64,000 nucleotides of DNA from Bacteroidota bacterium (GCA_018669475.1 JABHCC010000061.1:62001-126000), one strand, 5' to 3'. Positions 1-10,318 are shown, counted from the first letter of the stretch. The notes: generated from the sequence alone by a model not told the origin. Made by a program: numbers and translations.

Positions 1-1058
1 GCTTTCTGGTTAGTTGGGGCTATTGGATTTCCATCTGGTGTGGTAATGCCGCTATTTCTGTTGCCGGAGTTGGCTATTTGTCTGTTTTCTTTCCGGCCCT
101 TAAAGATAATTTTCTACTTTCTGCCCTGGTGGCAATTGCAGCAATCTGGTTTTTCACTCTTGTCAATACGAGAAGTATCCGAAGTGTTGGAATAGTACAG
201 CTCATCACGACCATCCTGAAAATTCTCCCTCTTGTATTAATAGGAAGTTTTGGATATTTATATTTCAACAGTGAGCACTTTTCACCATTGAATGTTAGTA
301 CAAGTTCAAGCTTTGAAGCCATTTCGGCAACTGCTGCTTTGACATTATGGGCATTTCTGGGCCTGGAATCTGCAACCATCCCATCTGACAAGGTAAAAAA
401 CCCTCGCAAAACCATCCCCAGAGCTACAATAGCAGGATTGTTAATTGTTGCATTAATCTATATTGCCAGTACTGTGGCCATAATGGGAATTATGCAAGCA
501 TCAGAGCTGCAAGACTCAGCAGCTCCATTCGCTGATGCAGCCCAAGAAATCTGGGGGGATGGAGCTTCATATTTGCTTGCTCTGGGAGCTGCAATTTCTT
601 GCTTTGGGGCTTTGAATGGCTGGATCCTTATTCAGGGACAATTACCATTGGCCGCCGCCAGTGATAATATTTTTCCAGCAGCATTTAAAAAACTGTCAAA
701 GAATGGAATTCCAATTACAGGGATCATTATTTCGAGTATTCTGGCCAGCCTGCTCGTAGGCATGAATTACTCTAAAGGACTTGTAAAGATGTTCACTTTT
801 ATTATTATGCTCTCCACTTTGACCTGCCTATTGCCCTATCTGTTTTCATCTTTAACTGAAATTTCTCTTCACCTTAAAAGAAAGATTCCATACAATAAGA
901 GAAAGTTTACTATTGCAATAATAATATCTATCCCTGCTTTCATTTATTCCATGTGGGCAATCTGGGGATTAGGAATCGAAATCATTGGCTGGGGAATAGC
1001 CCTCCTCTCAGCAGGAATACCAATATTTCTCTACAAAAAATATTCGGGTAAGAAGTAA
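1..1058 (+). CDS. APC-family amino-acid permease, 5' end outside window
   Basis: Inner-membrane amino-acid transporter or antiporter of the APC superfamily. The reading frame is open from base 3, so the gene starts upstream of the window; a TTG at 78 is only an internal codon. The visible part begins with residues GYWISIWCGN and AVAGVGYLS-like sequence, typical of the early helices of AdiC/CadB-like antiporters, and shows about nine further hydrophobic helices. Residues around WAFLGLESATIP resemble the substrate-binding helix of basic amino-acid/polyamine antiporters. Substrate cannot be assigned. The next gene is convergent. Confidence 0.85.
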   Translation, partial: FLVSWGYWISIWCGNAAISVAGVGYLSVFFPALKDNFLLSALVAIAAIWFFTLVNTRSIRSVGIVQLITTILKILPLVLIGSFGYLYFNSEHFSPLNVSTSSSFEAISATAALTLWAFLGLESATIPSDKVKNPRKTIPRATIAGLLIVALIYIASTVAIMGIMQASELQDSAAPFADAAQEIWGDGASYLLALGAAISCFGALNGWILIQGQLPLAAASDNIFPAAFKKLSKNGIPITGIIISSILASLLVGMNYSKGLVKMFTFIIMLSTLTCLLPYLFSSLTEISLHLKRKIPYNKRKFTIAIIISIPAFIYSMWAIWGLGIEIIGWGIALLSAGIPIFLYKKYSGKK

Positions 1059-1088
1059 ATTCTACCCGAATATTCTTATCAGATGATT

Positions 1089-2720
1089 CTATTGCTTCAA
1101 AATTCTTATTCTCTTATGTTTTTGATCTGAAGTAACAACTTCAAGCAAATAGAAACCCCTGGGACCAGGTATATCAATACTGATTATCTTACCTGCCATT
1201 CTGCTACGGTTCACTATAACCTGACCAACAATATTTCTAAGTGTGATAGTTATTAATTCACTAGTATCTCCACCATCTATATAAACAATTCCAGTAGTAG
1301 GATTTGGGTAAACAACTATGGATGAAATCATCTCATCATCGTAAATACCAGTACTTAGTGTTTCATAAAAATAGGCCGAACCTGCATCACCCATAAAATT
1401 TCCTCCTTGCAGATCATGATCTTCTAATGTTGCCCCAATAAGAGCAGTATTGCCACTTATGGCAACAGAAGATCCGAAACTGTCTCCATACTCCCTGTCG
1501 GATGGTACAATCTTCTCCATGTGATTCCAGATGCCAGCTTCATTTCGTTTAAAAATATGAGCTCCCCCTGCAGCACGCAATAAATTTTCACCAGAGGCAT
1601 CATGTGATTCTACCCGACTGCCAACAATAGCATAATCTCCTTCGACACATACTTTCTCACCAAATACATCACCTCCGGAGCGATCAACTCCAACAATCTT
1701 TTGAGTTTGGTTCCAGCTGCCAATTGCATCCCTTTCAAAAATATAGGCCGAGCCGGCTGCATTGACAGAGTTCTCTCCCAGAGCATCCTCATCTTCCCAG
1801 TGGGCCCCAACTATTGCATAACTTCCACTTAGAGAAACTGATATTCCAAAAATATCATTGGCTGCCCTGTCGGATGAAATAATTTTCTGTTTCTCAAGCC
1901 ATTCTCCACCAGAATTTCTTTCAAATACATAAGCCGAACCAGCCCTGTTCAGATTATTCCCTCCGGCAACATCTTCCTCTTCATTGGATGCGCCAACAAG
2001 AGCATAACTTCCACTAATAGCTACTGAGATACCAAAGAAATCATATGCCGTTCGATCAGAAGTAACAAGCTTTTGAACCAAATTCCAGTTACCGCTTATA
2101 TCACGTTCAAAAACATAGGCGGCTCCGGCTGCCCACTTGTATTCCTCGCCCATGGCATCTTCTGGTTCGTCACTGGCTCCAACGATCGCATAATTACCAC
2201 TAATACACACTGATTCTCCAAAATTGATATTATACCTTGCTTCCTCAACTGGCTGAAGTTTTTCAACCTCTATCCATACACCAGCCTGATCCCTTTCAAA
2301 AATGTAGGCAGAACCAGCATTGGCCATATACCTTCCTCCCGAGGCATCTTCATCTTTGTAACGGGCACCTACAATAGCATAGGATCCGCTAATAGACACT
2401 GAATAACCGAACTCATCACCTCCACCACGCTGTGAACGATCTGAGGCAACAAGTTTCTGCACCTCAAGCCAATTTCCTTCAGCATTTTTCTCGAAAATAT
2501 AAGATGCTCCCGCTGCACTCATTGTATTTAATCCGGCAGGATCTTCATCTTCCCAATAGGCTCCAACAATAGCATAATTACCACTTACGCTAACTGCATT
2601 ACCCATGCGATCATGCTCATTTCGGTCGCTCGACACAACTTTGGTTTCCTTATCCCAGCTCTGAGAGATCCCAGGGATGGAAAAAACAATTGAAAGAAAA
2701 ACTAACAGTAACTTTTTCAT
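1089..2720 (-). CDS. Secreted seven-repeat beta-propeller protein with T9SS sorting domain
   Basis: A 543-residue secreted protein with a signal peptide (residues 1-20) followed by seven repeats of about 58 residues. Each repeat carries the core SGxYAIVGA, an acidic stretch such as WEDEDPAG, and the close AGSAYIFER. This is an FG-GAP/integrin-alpha-like pattern and seven copies fit a seven-bladed propeller; the acidic loops could bind calcium. The last 75 residues (from YPNPTTG) are a type A T9SS sorting domain, so the protein should be exported and anchored at the cell surface. The ligand is unknown. It is divergently transcribed from the membrane protein at 2930. Confidence 0.85.
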   Translation of the reverse strand: MKKLLLVFLSIVFSIPGISQSWDKETKVVSSDRNEHDRMGNAVSVSGNYAIVGAYWEDEDPAGLNTMSAAGASYIFEKNAEGNWLEVQKLVASDRSQRGGGDEFGYSVSISGSYAIVGARYKDEDASGGRYMANAGSAYIFERDQAGVWIEVEKLQPVEEARYNINFGESVCISGNYAIVGASDEPEDAMGEEYKWAAGAAYVFERDISGNWNLVQKLVTSDRTAYDFFGISVAISGSYALVGASNEEEDVAGGNNLNRAGSAYVFERNSGGEWLEKQKIISSDRAANDIFGISVSLSGSYAIVGAHWEDEDALGENSVNAAGSAYIFERDAIGSWNQTQKIVGVDRSGGDVFGEKVCVEGDYAIVGSRVESHDASGENLLRAAGGAHIFKRNEAGIWNHMEKIVPSDREYGDSFGSSVAISGNTALIGATLEDHDLQGGNFMGDAGSAYFYETLSTGIYDDEMISSIVVYPNPTTGIVYIDGGDTSELITITLRNIVGQVIVNRSRMAGKIISIDIPGPRGFYLLEVVTSDQKHKRIRILKQ

Positions 2721-2929
2721 GTTTGATTATTTTGGTTTGAATCAGATCAACAAACACCAATATCAGCAAATCCCAACTTGATTCTGGCATCAAATACGTT
2801 CCGATTTATTAAACAGAACATATTGGATAGCCCTTGCTAATCAGATTTTAATGAGTTTTAACAAAAGAAACAAGTAGTTATGTTGAAGTTCTATATCAAA
2901 CTCTAAAGAATAAACTAAAACTCAAAGTC

Positions 2930-3865
2930 ATGCGTAAACATCTTTCATTAACCATTACCCTCCTGATTCTTGTCGCAATTCCGATTTTGGCACAAAGCGA
3001 AGCAGAGGTAATTACTCCTGAAAAAAACATTGAATGGTTTCAAGTCATTGTTACAGTTGGTTATTTGTTGGGAGTTTTTCTTCTTTTACCCCTGGTGATA
3101 TATTCTAATCTTAAGGAAAAAATTGCAGCACCCGGAGACAAGGATCAAAAGGATATTAAGCCAGTTGAGTATGTAAATAAAAATGATCGAAATCAGGAAG
3201 CTTCAATGATTCTTGATCATTTAATTGAAAATTTAACTCCTTTTGTTTCAGAGGATGGAGAAAATCAGGTAACTATAAACAAGGGTAAACAGGCCAGGCT
3301 GGTTAAAAATGGATTAGAATATATCAATACCCGACTTCAGCCAAACGATAGTGAAATCATTGAGAGAATAGAGGAATTAACTCTTGTATACAACGAAAGG
3401 GCAAAAAGAGCCTTCACCGGTTCAAAGTGGATTATAATCTGCAGCGCGGGGATTGGTGTATTATTTGCAGTTACAGGTGGCATCACAACCTTTCTATTTC
3501 TCCATTTATTAGGTCTGCTTTTTTATATCCTCTCAAGCAGAACACCGATATACGTACTGGAAAAGCGTATGGATTTATTTGGCAGCTGGGGTGGAGGAAT
3601 GGTAAGTGCAATTTTTGAGGGACTATTCGTAGGGGCAGCTACAAAGCATTACAATGTGTACAGTGATGGAAGAAGAGAACGTGATCATAGCTCCGAGTTT
3701 TTAGGAGGAATGGCCTATTTCCTCATTGGATTTGTAATTGCCATGTTCTTAGGTGTCCTGGCAGCTGTACTTGGAGTGGTAAATTTCTTTTTGAATTACT
3801 CAACTTCATATCACATGCCATTCAAATCTCTTGACAGCTGGTACACTAAGGAATTTGACAATTAG
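2930..3865 (+). CDS. Membrane protein of unknown function
   Basis: 311 residues, not recognised. It starts with a signal peptide (residues 1-22, ending in ILAQ), then has a hydrophobic helix at about 34-60, a hydrophilic stretch of roughly 100 residues rich in charged residues, a pair of hydrophobic segments at 165-200, and a long hydrophobic segment at about 260-285. The layout suggests an envelope protein with a large soluble domain between the first and second helices. It is flanked by a divergent propeller gene and a convergent MG2-domain gene, so it is probably a single-gene unit. Confidence 0.6.
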   Translation: MRKHLSLTITLLILVAIPILAQSEAEVITPEKNIEWFQVIVTVGYLLGVFLLLPLVIYSNLKEKIAAPGDKDQKDIKPVEYVNKNDRNQEASMILDHLIENLTPFVSEDGENQVTINKGKQARLVKNGLEYINTRLQPNDSEIIERIEELTLVYNERAKRAFTGSKWIIICSAGIGVLFAVTGGITTFLFLHLLGLLFYILSSRTPIYVLEKRMDLFGSWGGGMVSAIFEGLFVGAATKHYNVYSDGRRERDHSSEFLGGMAYFLIGFVIAMFLGVLAAVLGVVNFFLNYSTSYHMPFKSLDSWYTKEFDN

Positions 3866-3879
3866 CCAGCATACAAACT

Positions 3880-6219
3880 TTAGAATGAGCTGAACAGAGG
3901 CTTGCCAGATTCATCAAGTCCCTGTATAACTAAACGGTATTTCGATTTGAAAGTTGGATATGGGATGAGTAGACTGATTCTCAATCCTGAATTCAATTCT
4001 ATATCAGGTTTCCAAAATAAACATGGATCATGGGGTTTTTGAACTTTGTCGGTCATCATCCCCAGAGCCTGAGCAGCGGTTTTTGTAGTTACAACAATTA
4101 TCCCGCAGGAATTTCCCGTACCAGTGTACTTTAATATGTCAGATACTGAAGTATACACTTTCATGTTATACACAGATAAAGGATTTAAATCCTTTAGAAT
4201 TTTAGACTGTGATCCTTTGGGAACTCCATCGACAATAATCAGAGCGGGTGGATTATAATTAATTGAAGTAGGAGCCCTGAAATAAATAGAGCCCCCATTA
4301 ATAATAACCGGTTTCAATACACGTAACACGCTTAATAATGGAGTACCTCGCGCAATCAATTTCATCACTTTTTCTTCCTTGCTTAATTGTGAATAGGTGA
4401 GTTTCCTCTCCCTGAGCTTAAAATTATTCACTTTAAGAAAATCATTAAAGGCAGGCTGGTCTCTGAAAAGGTATCTTTCATTAAACTGATCCACTCTGAG
4501 TATTGAGGCAAACTGCGTCATCGGGCTACCTTTCTCATTATCGAGAATTCGTTGCAGGAATATTGTCGGAGAAATATTTTCCGAACCATAATTCCCCAAT
4601 CCTATTTTTTGCCAATCGTACTTTGTATCGATCTGTGTAATCATAAATAAATCAAATAAACCAGGATCATAATCTTCTCTGTTAAGAAAATAATCTTTAG
4701 GAAAGATGGTATTATCTGCAGAAGGCCCTAATAAAAAGCGTGTGTAAATATCTGGATTAGGTGACCAGTCAGGACAGAAATTATTATCAACTACAGACAC
4801 GCTTACACGGCCTTTATTAGCCTGGTTATCTGAAGACTTCATATCAAGTATAAGCTTTCCTTTCTTTAAGAGATTGCGTTCCGGAATCTCCATTTCTGCA
4901 TCTATTCTACCTGAATGTTTTGATATAAGGAGAGGGCGCTGTGCATATAGTTTATAATCCTGATCTAAAATATTGACCCGCATGATACCATCTGGCAAGT
5001 TCGACAAAGGGATAATAAAATGAAGTGAATCCTCAAGCATTGCGCTGTGGGTCCACACTATTCCTCCGTTCATCTCGGCCAGGGCCATAATTGCGATTTT
5101 TTCATTTTCATAATTGCTATTAACCACAATTTCAAGCTCTTCTTTTGATATGTTCAGCATCTTGAGCTGAATCCCTTCTTCATGAATCGCTGGTAAATCA
5201 AATTCAAAATCTTCTGTAACCGGGCTGGTCAATCTCATTATCACAGGATTCCCCACATCCGGCAGGAGAGAGAAATAACCCAAACCAGGAATTGAGGTTT
5301 TTATAATTCCAACTTCCTGCTCATCATCATCAATCAGTATACCTTCTACATCGATAGCTTCACCGAGCACATTCTGAGCTGTAAACACCATTTTTGACTC
5401 AAATCCTTCAACGAGTTTACCGCCTTCGGGATAAAAACTCATCAGGATCGATCGATGAATCGTTGGAATCAAAATACTGTTTGTATGAATGAAACCATTG
5501 TATGAAGCCGATATTTGAGCAGCAATATTCGACAATCCTTGTTCCTCAGGAATTGGGAAAGACAAAATTGCCCGGCCATGTCGATCGCTTGTTAGCTCTC
5601 CATAATCAAACAAAGTACCATTCTTACTCAGTGAATAGTTAATTATATCATGCTTAATGGCTTTCCCTTTTGAATCGCTCAGAATAATTTCAAGTTCAGC
5701 CTTGTCTCCAACTGAATACTCTTCTTTCAGATTTGTCAATTTGATTCTGACAGGTGGGATTTTAAAGTCTCTTACAAGAATTTTATGGCTCAAAAGCTCT
5801 GGCTTGACTGACCTGAATGTTGCATCAGTAAAGGCTTTCAAAAAATACTCTCCATATTGGACAGAATGGCTCAGGCTTATTTCACCAGCAGCAGTTCCCT
5901 GATGGATCGGAAATGAGTACTTTTCTATAAGCTCCCCCTTAAAGTTTACCAGCCATAAAAATAAACTGTCACTATTAATGGATGCATCCTGATAATTATA
6001 GAGATAGGCCTGAAAGCGGATCAGACTGCCAGGAGAATAAATATCACTGTCAGTATGAATAAAAACATGTTCTTCAGGGTTGTGGGCTATAAATTGTTCA
6101 AAATTCTGAATTAAAATATCCTCACTAATTTGCGCCTGAAGCTGCATTCCTATGCAACTATAGATGCTTATTGAAATAAGCATTATTCTGAAAATAACCT
6201 TAGAAAACAATGATCCCAT
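3880..6219 (-). CDS. Secreted MG2-like protein with a TonB-receptor plug-like end
   Basis: 779 residues with an N-terminal export signal (about 1-30). The segment around HVFIHTDSDIYSPGSLIRF is the hallmark of Bacteroidota proteins with an alpha-2-macroglobulin MG2 domain. Several beta-sandwich-like stretches follow, and residues about 640-730 resemble a TonB-dependent receptor plug (YNPPALIIVDGVPKG, then SCGIIVVTTK). There is no beta-barrel behind the plug, so this is not a transporter; this architecture is common in the phylum but its function is not established. It probably lies in the periplasm or outer membrane. Confidence 0.75.
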   Translation of the reverse strand: MGSLFSKVIFRIMLISISIYSCIGMQLQAQISEDILIQNFEQFIAHNPEEHVFIHTDSDIYSPGSLIRFQAYLYNYQDASINSDSLFLWLVNFKGELIEKYSFPIHQGTAAGEISLSHSVQYGEYFLKAFTDATFRSVKPELLSHKILVRDFKIPPVRIKLTNLKEEYSVGDKAELEIILSDSKGKAIKHDIINYSLSKNGTLFDYGELTSDRHGRAILSFPIPEEQGLSNIAAQISASYNGFIHTNSILIPTIHRSILMSFYPEGGKLVEGFESKMVFTAQNVLGEAIDVEGILIDDDEQEVGIIKTSIPGLGYFSLLPDVGNPVIMRLTSPVTEDFEFDLPAIHEEGIQLKMLNISKEELEIVVNSNYENEKIAIMALAEMNGGIVWTHSAMLEDSLHFIIPLSNLPDGIMRVNILDQDYKLYAQRPLLISKHSGRIDAEMEIPERNLLKKGKLILDMKSSDNQANKGRVSVSVVDNNFCPDWSPNPDIYTRFLLGPSADNTIFPKDYFLNREDYDPGLFDLFMITQIDTKYDWQKIGLGNYGSENISPTIFLQRILDNEKGSPMTQFASILRVDQFNERYLFRDQPAFNDFLKVNNFKLRERKLTYSQLSKEEKVMKLIARGTPLLSVLRVLKPVIINGGSIYFRAPTSINYNPPALIIVDGVPKGSQSKILKDLNPLSVYNMKVYTSVSDILKYTGTGNSCGIIVVTTKTAAQALGMMTDKVQKPHDPCLFWKPDIELNSGLRISLLIPYPTFKSKYRLVIQGLDESGKPLFSSF

Positions 6220-6410
6220 AGCAAATGCTTGTTTATGAGTAAATTATCATATTTCGGTCTACGGTAGGGGACAAGAAATCTATGCAAAAACCAGACCAAA
6301 TCTGGCACTGTCTTTGTGTATATATTCTGACATTTAAGTTGATCCCTGAAACCTGAAAAATTTGTATTAAATTCCCCCATTTAGTGCAGATGCTCACTAA
6401 ATTTGAAGCT

Positions 6411-7412
6411 ATGAGATTGATTTTACTAATTACATTACTTTTCTCCTTTTCATTATCAAATTCTCAAACGATTAAAGGCTTTGTATATGACAGTAAAACC
6501 AAAGAAGCACTGATAAATGCAAATGTCTATTTTAACGGCACTTTTAAGGGGACTACTACTGATACTCAGGGGTATTTTGCACTTTATGATCCTGATAATT
6601 CCCGCCATACTCTTGTTATAAGTTCGCTTGGTTATATGTCAAATATTATTGTTGATTATCAGTTTGAACATTTATTGCAAGTTTTTCTGGAACCCAAGAC
6701 ATTTGATATCAATGAGATTCTGGTAGTATACGACAAAACCATATCTGAAAAACTAAGGAAGGCAGGGATTAAAAAATTCAAAAAGGAGTTTCTTGGCAAC
6801 AACTATAATGCCCGCAAATGTAAAATTCTTAATATGGAGGATATCCTGTTCCAACAGGACGAAGAGCAAAATACATTTTCTGCTTATGCCAGGAAACCAA
6901 TTCTGATTGAAAATGAGGCATTGGGTTACACAATTACGTATCATTTAGATTCTTTTATTAAAACAGATACTATGCTGTATTATCAGGGGGCGCATTTTTT
7001 TGTCGATAAACCATCTAAAAGGAAAAGAATAAACAAGAAAATTGAAAAACGACGCATTAGCACTTACTCGGGCTCCCGCATGCATTTTTTCAGATCTCTT
7101 TATAGCGAGAGTCTGGGTACAGACAAATTCATTCTTCGGGATAGTTCAGAATCATCAATCCCATGTCAGATTTATTTATCAGACACTCTCGGACCAATAA
7201 GATACTTCTATCCCGGAACTGAGACCAGCTATGTTTACTTTCCTGAGCAAGATAATAGTTTCAATTTTCTGGTCACATATATGCGAATGTCAGGTGATAG
7301 TGTACTAATCTCAAACAAAGGTTATTTTGACCCGAGGTATATTACTTTCTGGGGTAAATCATCCAAAGAGAGAATTGGTGACTTATTACCATTTGAGTTT
7401 GTATTGGAATAA
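6411..7412 (+). CDS. Carboxypeptidase-regulatory-like domain protein
   Basis: The start is placed at ATG 6411, which begins a clear signal peptide (MRLILLITLLFSFSLSNSQ); earlier in-frame starts would add an unlikely leader. Residues about 20-105 form a CarboxypepD_reg-like beta-sandwich (TIKGFVYDSKTKEALINANV, then TTTDTQGYFAL), the domain found at the front of SusC-like receptors and many surface proteins. The remaining 220 residues have no recognised domain and are basic around KRKRINKKIEKRR. It is likely a periplasmic or outer-membrane-associated protein. Confidence 0.75.
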   Translation: MRLILLITLLFSFSLSNSQTIKGFVYDSKTKEALINANVYFNGTFKGTTTDTQGYFALYDPDNSRHTLVISSLGYMSNIIVDYQFEHLLQVFLEPKTFDINEILVVYDKTISEKLRKAGIKKFKKEFLGNNYNARKCKILNMEDILFQQDEEQNTFSAYARKPILIENEALGYTITYHLDSFIKTDTMLYYQGAHFFVDKPSKRKRINKKIEKRRISTYSGSRMHFFRSLYSESLGTDKFILRDSSESSIPCQIYLSDTLGPIRYFYPGTETSYVYFPEQDNSFNFLVTYMRMSGDSVLISNKGYFDPRYITFWGKSSKERIGDLLPFEFVLE

Positions 7413-7478
7413 GAGCTAATATAGCTCTATGAATTCAACCAAGAATTGCTATCTTCATTTCTTCAAAATTCTTTGTCT

Positions 7479-8648
7479 ATGCTAAATATCGCATTGTTCG
7501 GACCTCCGGGTGCTGGTAAGGGAACCCAATCTCAATATCTGATAAAAAAATATAATCTGTTTTATATCTCAACCGGAGATTTATTAAGAAAGGAGATTAA
7601 AGAAAAAACCAATTTAGGAAAGGAGGCAGAGAGTATTATTGCATCAGGAGGATTAGTGCCGGATGAAATAATTGTGCAGATTATTGAAAAAACAATTACG
7701 GACAATCCGGATGCGAATGGATTTCTTTTTGATGGTTTTCCCAGAACCTATATACAGGCTTATATTTTATCCGGACTTATGATCAAGCTGAATACCAGCC
7801 TGAGTTGTCTCATCAGTCTTAATGTGCCTGAAGAAGAATCGGTTAAGCGTCTTCTTCATAGGGGTAAAACATCCGGCAGGTCAGATGACAATGAAGAGGT
7901 AATCAGAACAAGATTGAAAGAATACTATGATAAAACTCTACCGGTTATGCAGTTTTACAAAGACCGGGGCATTTTCACTGAGGCAGATGGTACCCAAAGC
8001 ATCGAGGTGGTGCAGGAGCAGATATCCTCAATTATTGATGAAGAATTGAGTAAACGTCTTTTCAATATCGTCGTTTTCGGTTATCCGGGATCAGGACGAG
8101 GATCTCAGGGTAAGGCTTTGGCAGAAAAATACGGTCTCGAATTTGTTGCCACAGGAGGGATGCTTGAGCAAGAAATCAGTAAACAAACAAGTATTGGCAA
8201 AGAAGTACAACGAATATACGATAGTGGTGAACTGGTACCCGATGAAATTGTTGTAAAATTAATTGAGCAGAGACTAGAGAACTCAAAAAACGTTAAAGGA
8301 TTTATATTCAAAGGATTTCCCAGAACTCTGGTACAATCTTACATCCTTGATGGCATGCTTAAAAAGCACGGTACAGGAATTGCAAAAATTGTGGAATTTG
8401 AAGTACCCACCCTTGAACTTATTAAGCGATTGGATAAGCGGTCGAAAACTGATCGTGGTATGCCATATGACTCAAGTACTGCAAAAATTGTAACTCGTTT
8501 ACAGGAACATGAACAGAGAACAATTCCTGTGATCAAGAAATATCAGCAAATCCACGGTACAGAAAAAATAGATGGCACCGGCAGCTTTGAAGAAGTATTT
8601 AATCGTCTTTCCTTTGCAGTTGAACATGGAATAAAAGCCATGCTTTAG
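7479..8648 (+). CDS. adk: Double-domain adenylate kinase with degenerate second half
   Basis: Adenylate kinase balances AMP, ADP and ATP. The start is ATG 7479, giving MLNIALFGPPGAGKGTQ. Residues 1-190 are a complete short-lid enzyme: Walker A G8-PPGAG-K14, the AMP-site motif STGDLLR, FDGFPRT and a lid with RGKTSGRSDD. Residues 196-389 are a second copy of the fold. In that copy the Walker lysine is arginine (GYPGSGR207GS), STGDLLR has become ATGGMLE, and FDGFPRT has become FKGFPRT. The second half therefore looks catalytically impaired and may be structural or regulatory. The ordinary bacterial enzyme is a single domain of about 190-215 residues. No frameshift is seen between the halves. Confidence 0.9.
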   Translation: MLNIALFGPPGAGKGTQSQYLIKKYNLFYISTGDLLRKEIKEKTNLGKEAESIIASGGLVPDEIIVQIIEKTITDNPDANGFLFDGFPRTYIQAYILSGLMIKLNTSLSCLISLNVPEEESVKRLLHRGKTSGRSDDNEEVIRTRLKEYYDKTLPVMQFYKDRGIFTEADGTQSIEVVQEQISSIIDEELSKRLFNIVVFGYPGSGRGSQGKALAEKYGLEFVATGGMLEQEISKQTSIGKEVQRIYDSGELVPDEIVVKLIEQRLENSKNVKGFIFKGFPRTLVQSYILDGMLKKHGTGIAKIVEFEVPTLELIKRLDKRSKTDRGMPYDSSTAKIVTRLQEHEQRTIPVIKKYQQIHGTEKIDGTGSFEEVFNRLSFAVEHGIKAML

Positions 8649-8743
8649 CCAGAGGAATAAGTTCTACAACTCTGAATTTGAAAATTGGCTATTCCTTCCT
8701 CAATCATCTTATTCGCTGTCACATAATGGCAATCATAATACTT

Positions 8744-10318
8744 ATGCAAAGACAAATCACAAAGCTTATTGTTCTGTTTATTCTTGTAAGCACTGCCCTC
8801 AGCTGTGCCAACAAAAGAGAAAATAAAACAGAAAAACCGAACATTTTGTACATCATGTCTGATGATCATACCTCGCAGGCCTGGGGTATCTATGGTGGCA
8901 TTCTCAAAGATTATGTTCATACACCTGCAATCAGCCGTCTGGCTGAGGAAGGGTGCGTACTGGATAATTGTCTGGTGTCGAACTCAATTTGTGTTCCGAG
9001 CAGGGCATCAATCCTCACAGGATTGTACAGTCATAAATCAGGAGTTAAAACCTTAGGTGGAAAACTGAATCCGGCAGAAGAAAACATTGCTAAAGTATTG
9101 CAAGGAGGGGGCTATCAAACAGCCATTTTTGGGAAATGGCATCTCAAATTAGAGCCTGCAGGCTTTGACTATTATTGTGTATTGCCCGGACAAGGAAACT
9201 ATTGGGATCCGCATATGAAAACCAAAGAGAATTGGGAAGATGGGGGCAAAGGAGGGAAACAATACTATGGTTTCAGTACTGATATAATTGCGAATATGAC
9301 TATTGAATGGATTGAAAACAGGGATTCTGAAAAACCATTTTTCGCCATGTGTCATTTCAAAGCCACACATGAACCATTTGATTATCCCGATCGCTTTAAA
9401 AATCTTTATCTGGATATTGAAATCCCGTATCCTGCCACTCTCCTTGATCAGGGTCCTGAAACTAATGGAAGAACTTTTAAAGGACAATCAATGGATAATC
9501 TTAAGCAACGCTACCTGAACGCTACAGAAACTGAGGTATTGAGCCGAAAAGGTCACACTAAATATCCTGGTTTACCTTTTTCTGTTGAAGGTCTAGATAA
9601 TACGGAAGCACGAAAGAAAACCTATCAGAAGTTCATAAAAGATTTTATGAGGTGTGGGGCCGCTATTGATGACAATATTGATAAGTTGCTTAATTACATC
9701 GAGGAGGCTGGTTTGGACGAAAACACCCTTGTAATCTACACAGCTGACCAGGGTTACTTTCTGGGTGAACATGGTTGGTTTGATAAACGTATGATTTACG
9801 AAGAGTCTGCTCATATGCCTTTCATTATTCGATATCCGAAAGAGATTCCTGCCGGAAGCCGGAATTCAGATATCATTGAAAATGTCGATTTCTCAGCCCT
9901 TTTTGCTGATTATGCTGGTGTTGAATACCCTGAAACTATGCAAGGATTCAGTTTTCGCGAGAATGTGAATGGAAATACTGCAGCTGATTGGCGCAAATAT
10001 GGATATTACAGGTACTGGGCCCATTCGAAAGACCGGCCAGGCCATTTTGGCATTCGGGGTGATCGATATAAACTGGCCTTTTATTATGGTAATGGATTAA
10101 AAGCCAACGATTATTCTGCGACGGCAAATATTCTTTACTGGGAATTTTTCGATCTTCAGGAAGACCCCGATGAACTTCATAATGCCTATCATGATCCCGG
10201 CAATAAGGAATTGATTTCTGAGCTTAAACAAGAAATCATCCGGCAGCGAAAAATGCTCGGTGATACTGACAAGGACAACCCTGAGATTCTCAAAATAATT
10301 GAAGCACACTGGGATTAA
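8744..10318 (+). CDS. Sulfatase (iduronate-2-sulfatase/arylsulfatase type), lipoprotein
   Basis: Hydrolyses sulfate esters, probably on glycans. The start at ATG 8744 gives a lipoprotein signal with lipobox ALSC. The formylglycine motif is C83-V-P-S-R, followed by ASILTGLYSHKSG. The metal-binding start PNILYIMSDDHT and the TADQGYFLGEHGWFDKR motif are intact. The C-terminus (DLQEDPDELHN) is typical of the S1 sulfatase family. A formylglycine-generating enzyme would have to be encoded elsewhere. The neighbours are not glycan genes; the second sulfatase lies at 37.2 kb. Confidence 0.92.
   Translation: MQRQITKLIVLFILVSTALSCANKRENKTEKPNILYIMSDDHTSQAWGIYGGILKDYVHTPAISRLAEEGCVLDNCLVSNSICVPSRASILTGLYSHKSGVKTLGGKLNPAEENIAKVLQGGGYQTAIFGKWHLKLEPAGFDYYCVLPGQGNYWDPHMKTKENWEDGGKGGKQYYGFSTDIIANMTIEWIENRDSEKPFFAMCHFKATHEPFDYPDRFKNLYLDIEIPYPATLLDQGPETNGRTFKGQSMDNLKQRYLNATETEVLSRKGHTKYPGLPFSVEGLDNTEARKKTYQKFIKDFMRCGAAIDDNIDKLLNYIEEAGLDENTLVIYTADQGYFLGEHGWFDKRMIYEESAHMPFIIRYPKEIPAGSRNSDIIENVDFSALFADYAGVEYPETMQGFSFRENVNGNTAADWRKYGYYRYWAHSKDRPGHFGIRGDRYKLAFYYGNGLKANDYSATANILYWEFFDLQEDPDELHNAYHDPGNKELISELKQEIIRQRKMLGDTDKDNPEILKIIEAHWD

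Noticed and set aside
3880-6219. TonB-dependent receptor
   Set aside because: Only a plug-like segment is present and no beta-barrel follows.
8645-8920. Minus-strand reading frame over the start of the sulfatase gene
   Set aside because: Shadow of the clearly coding plus-strand frame; no domain.
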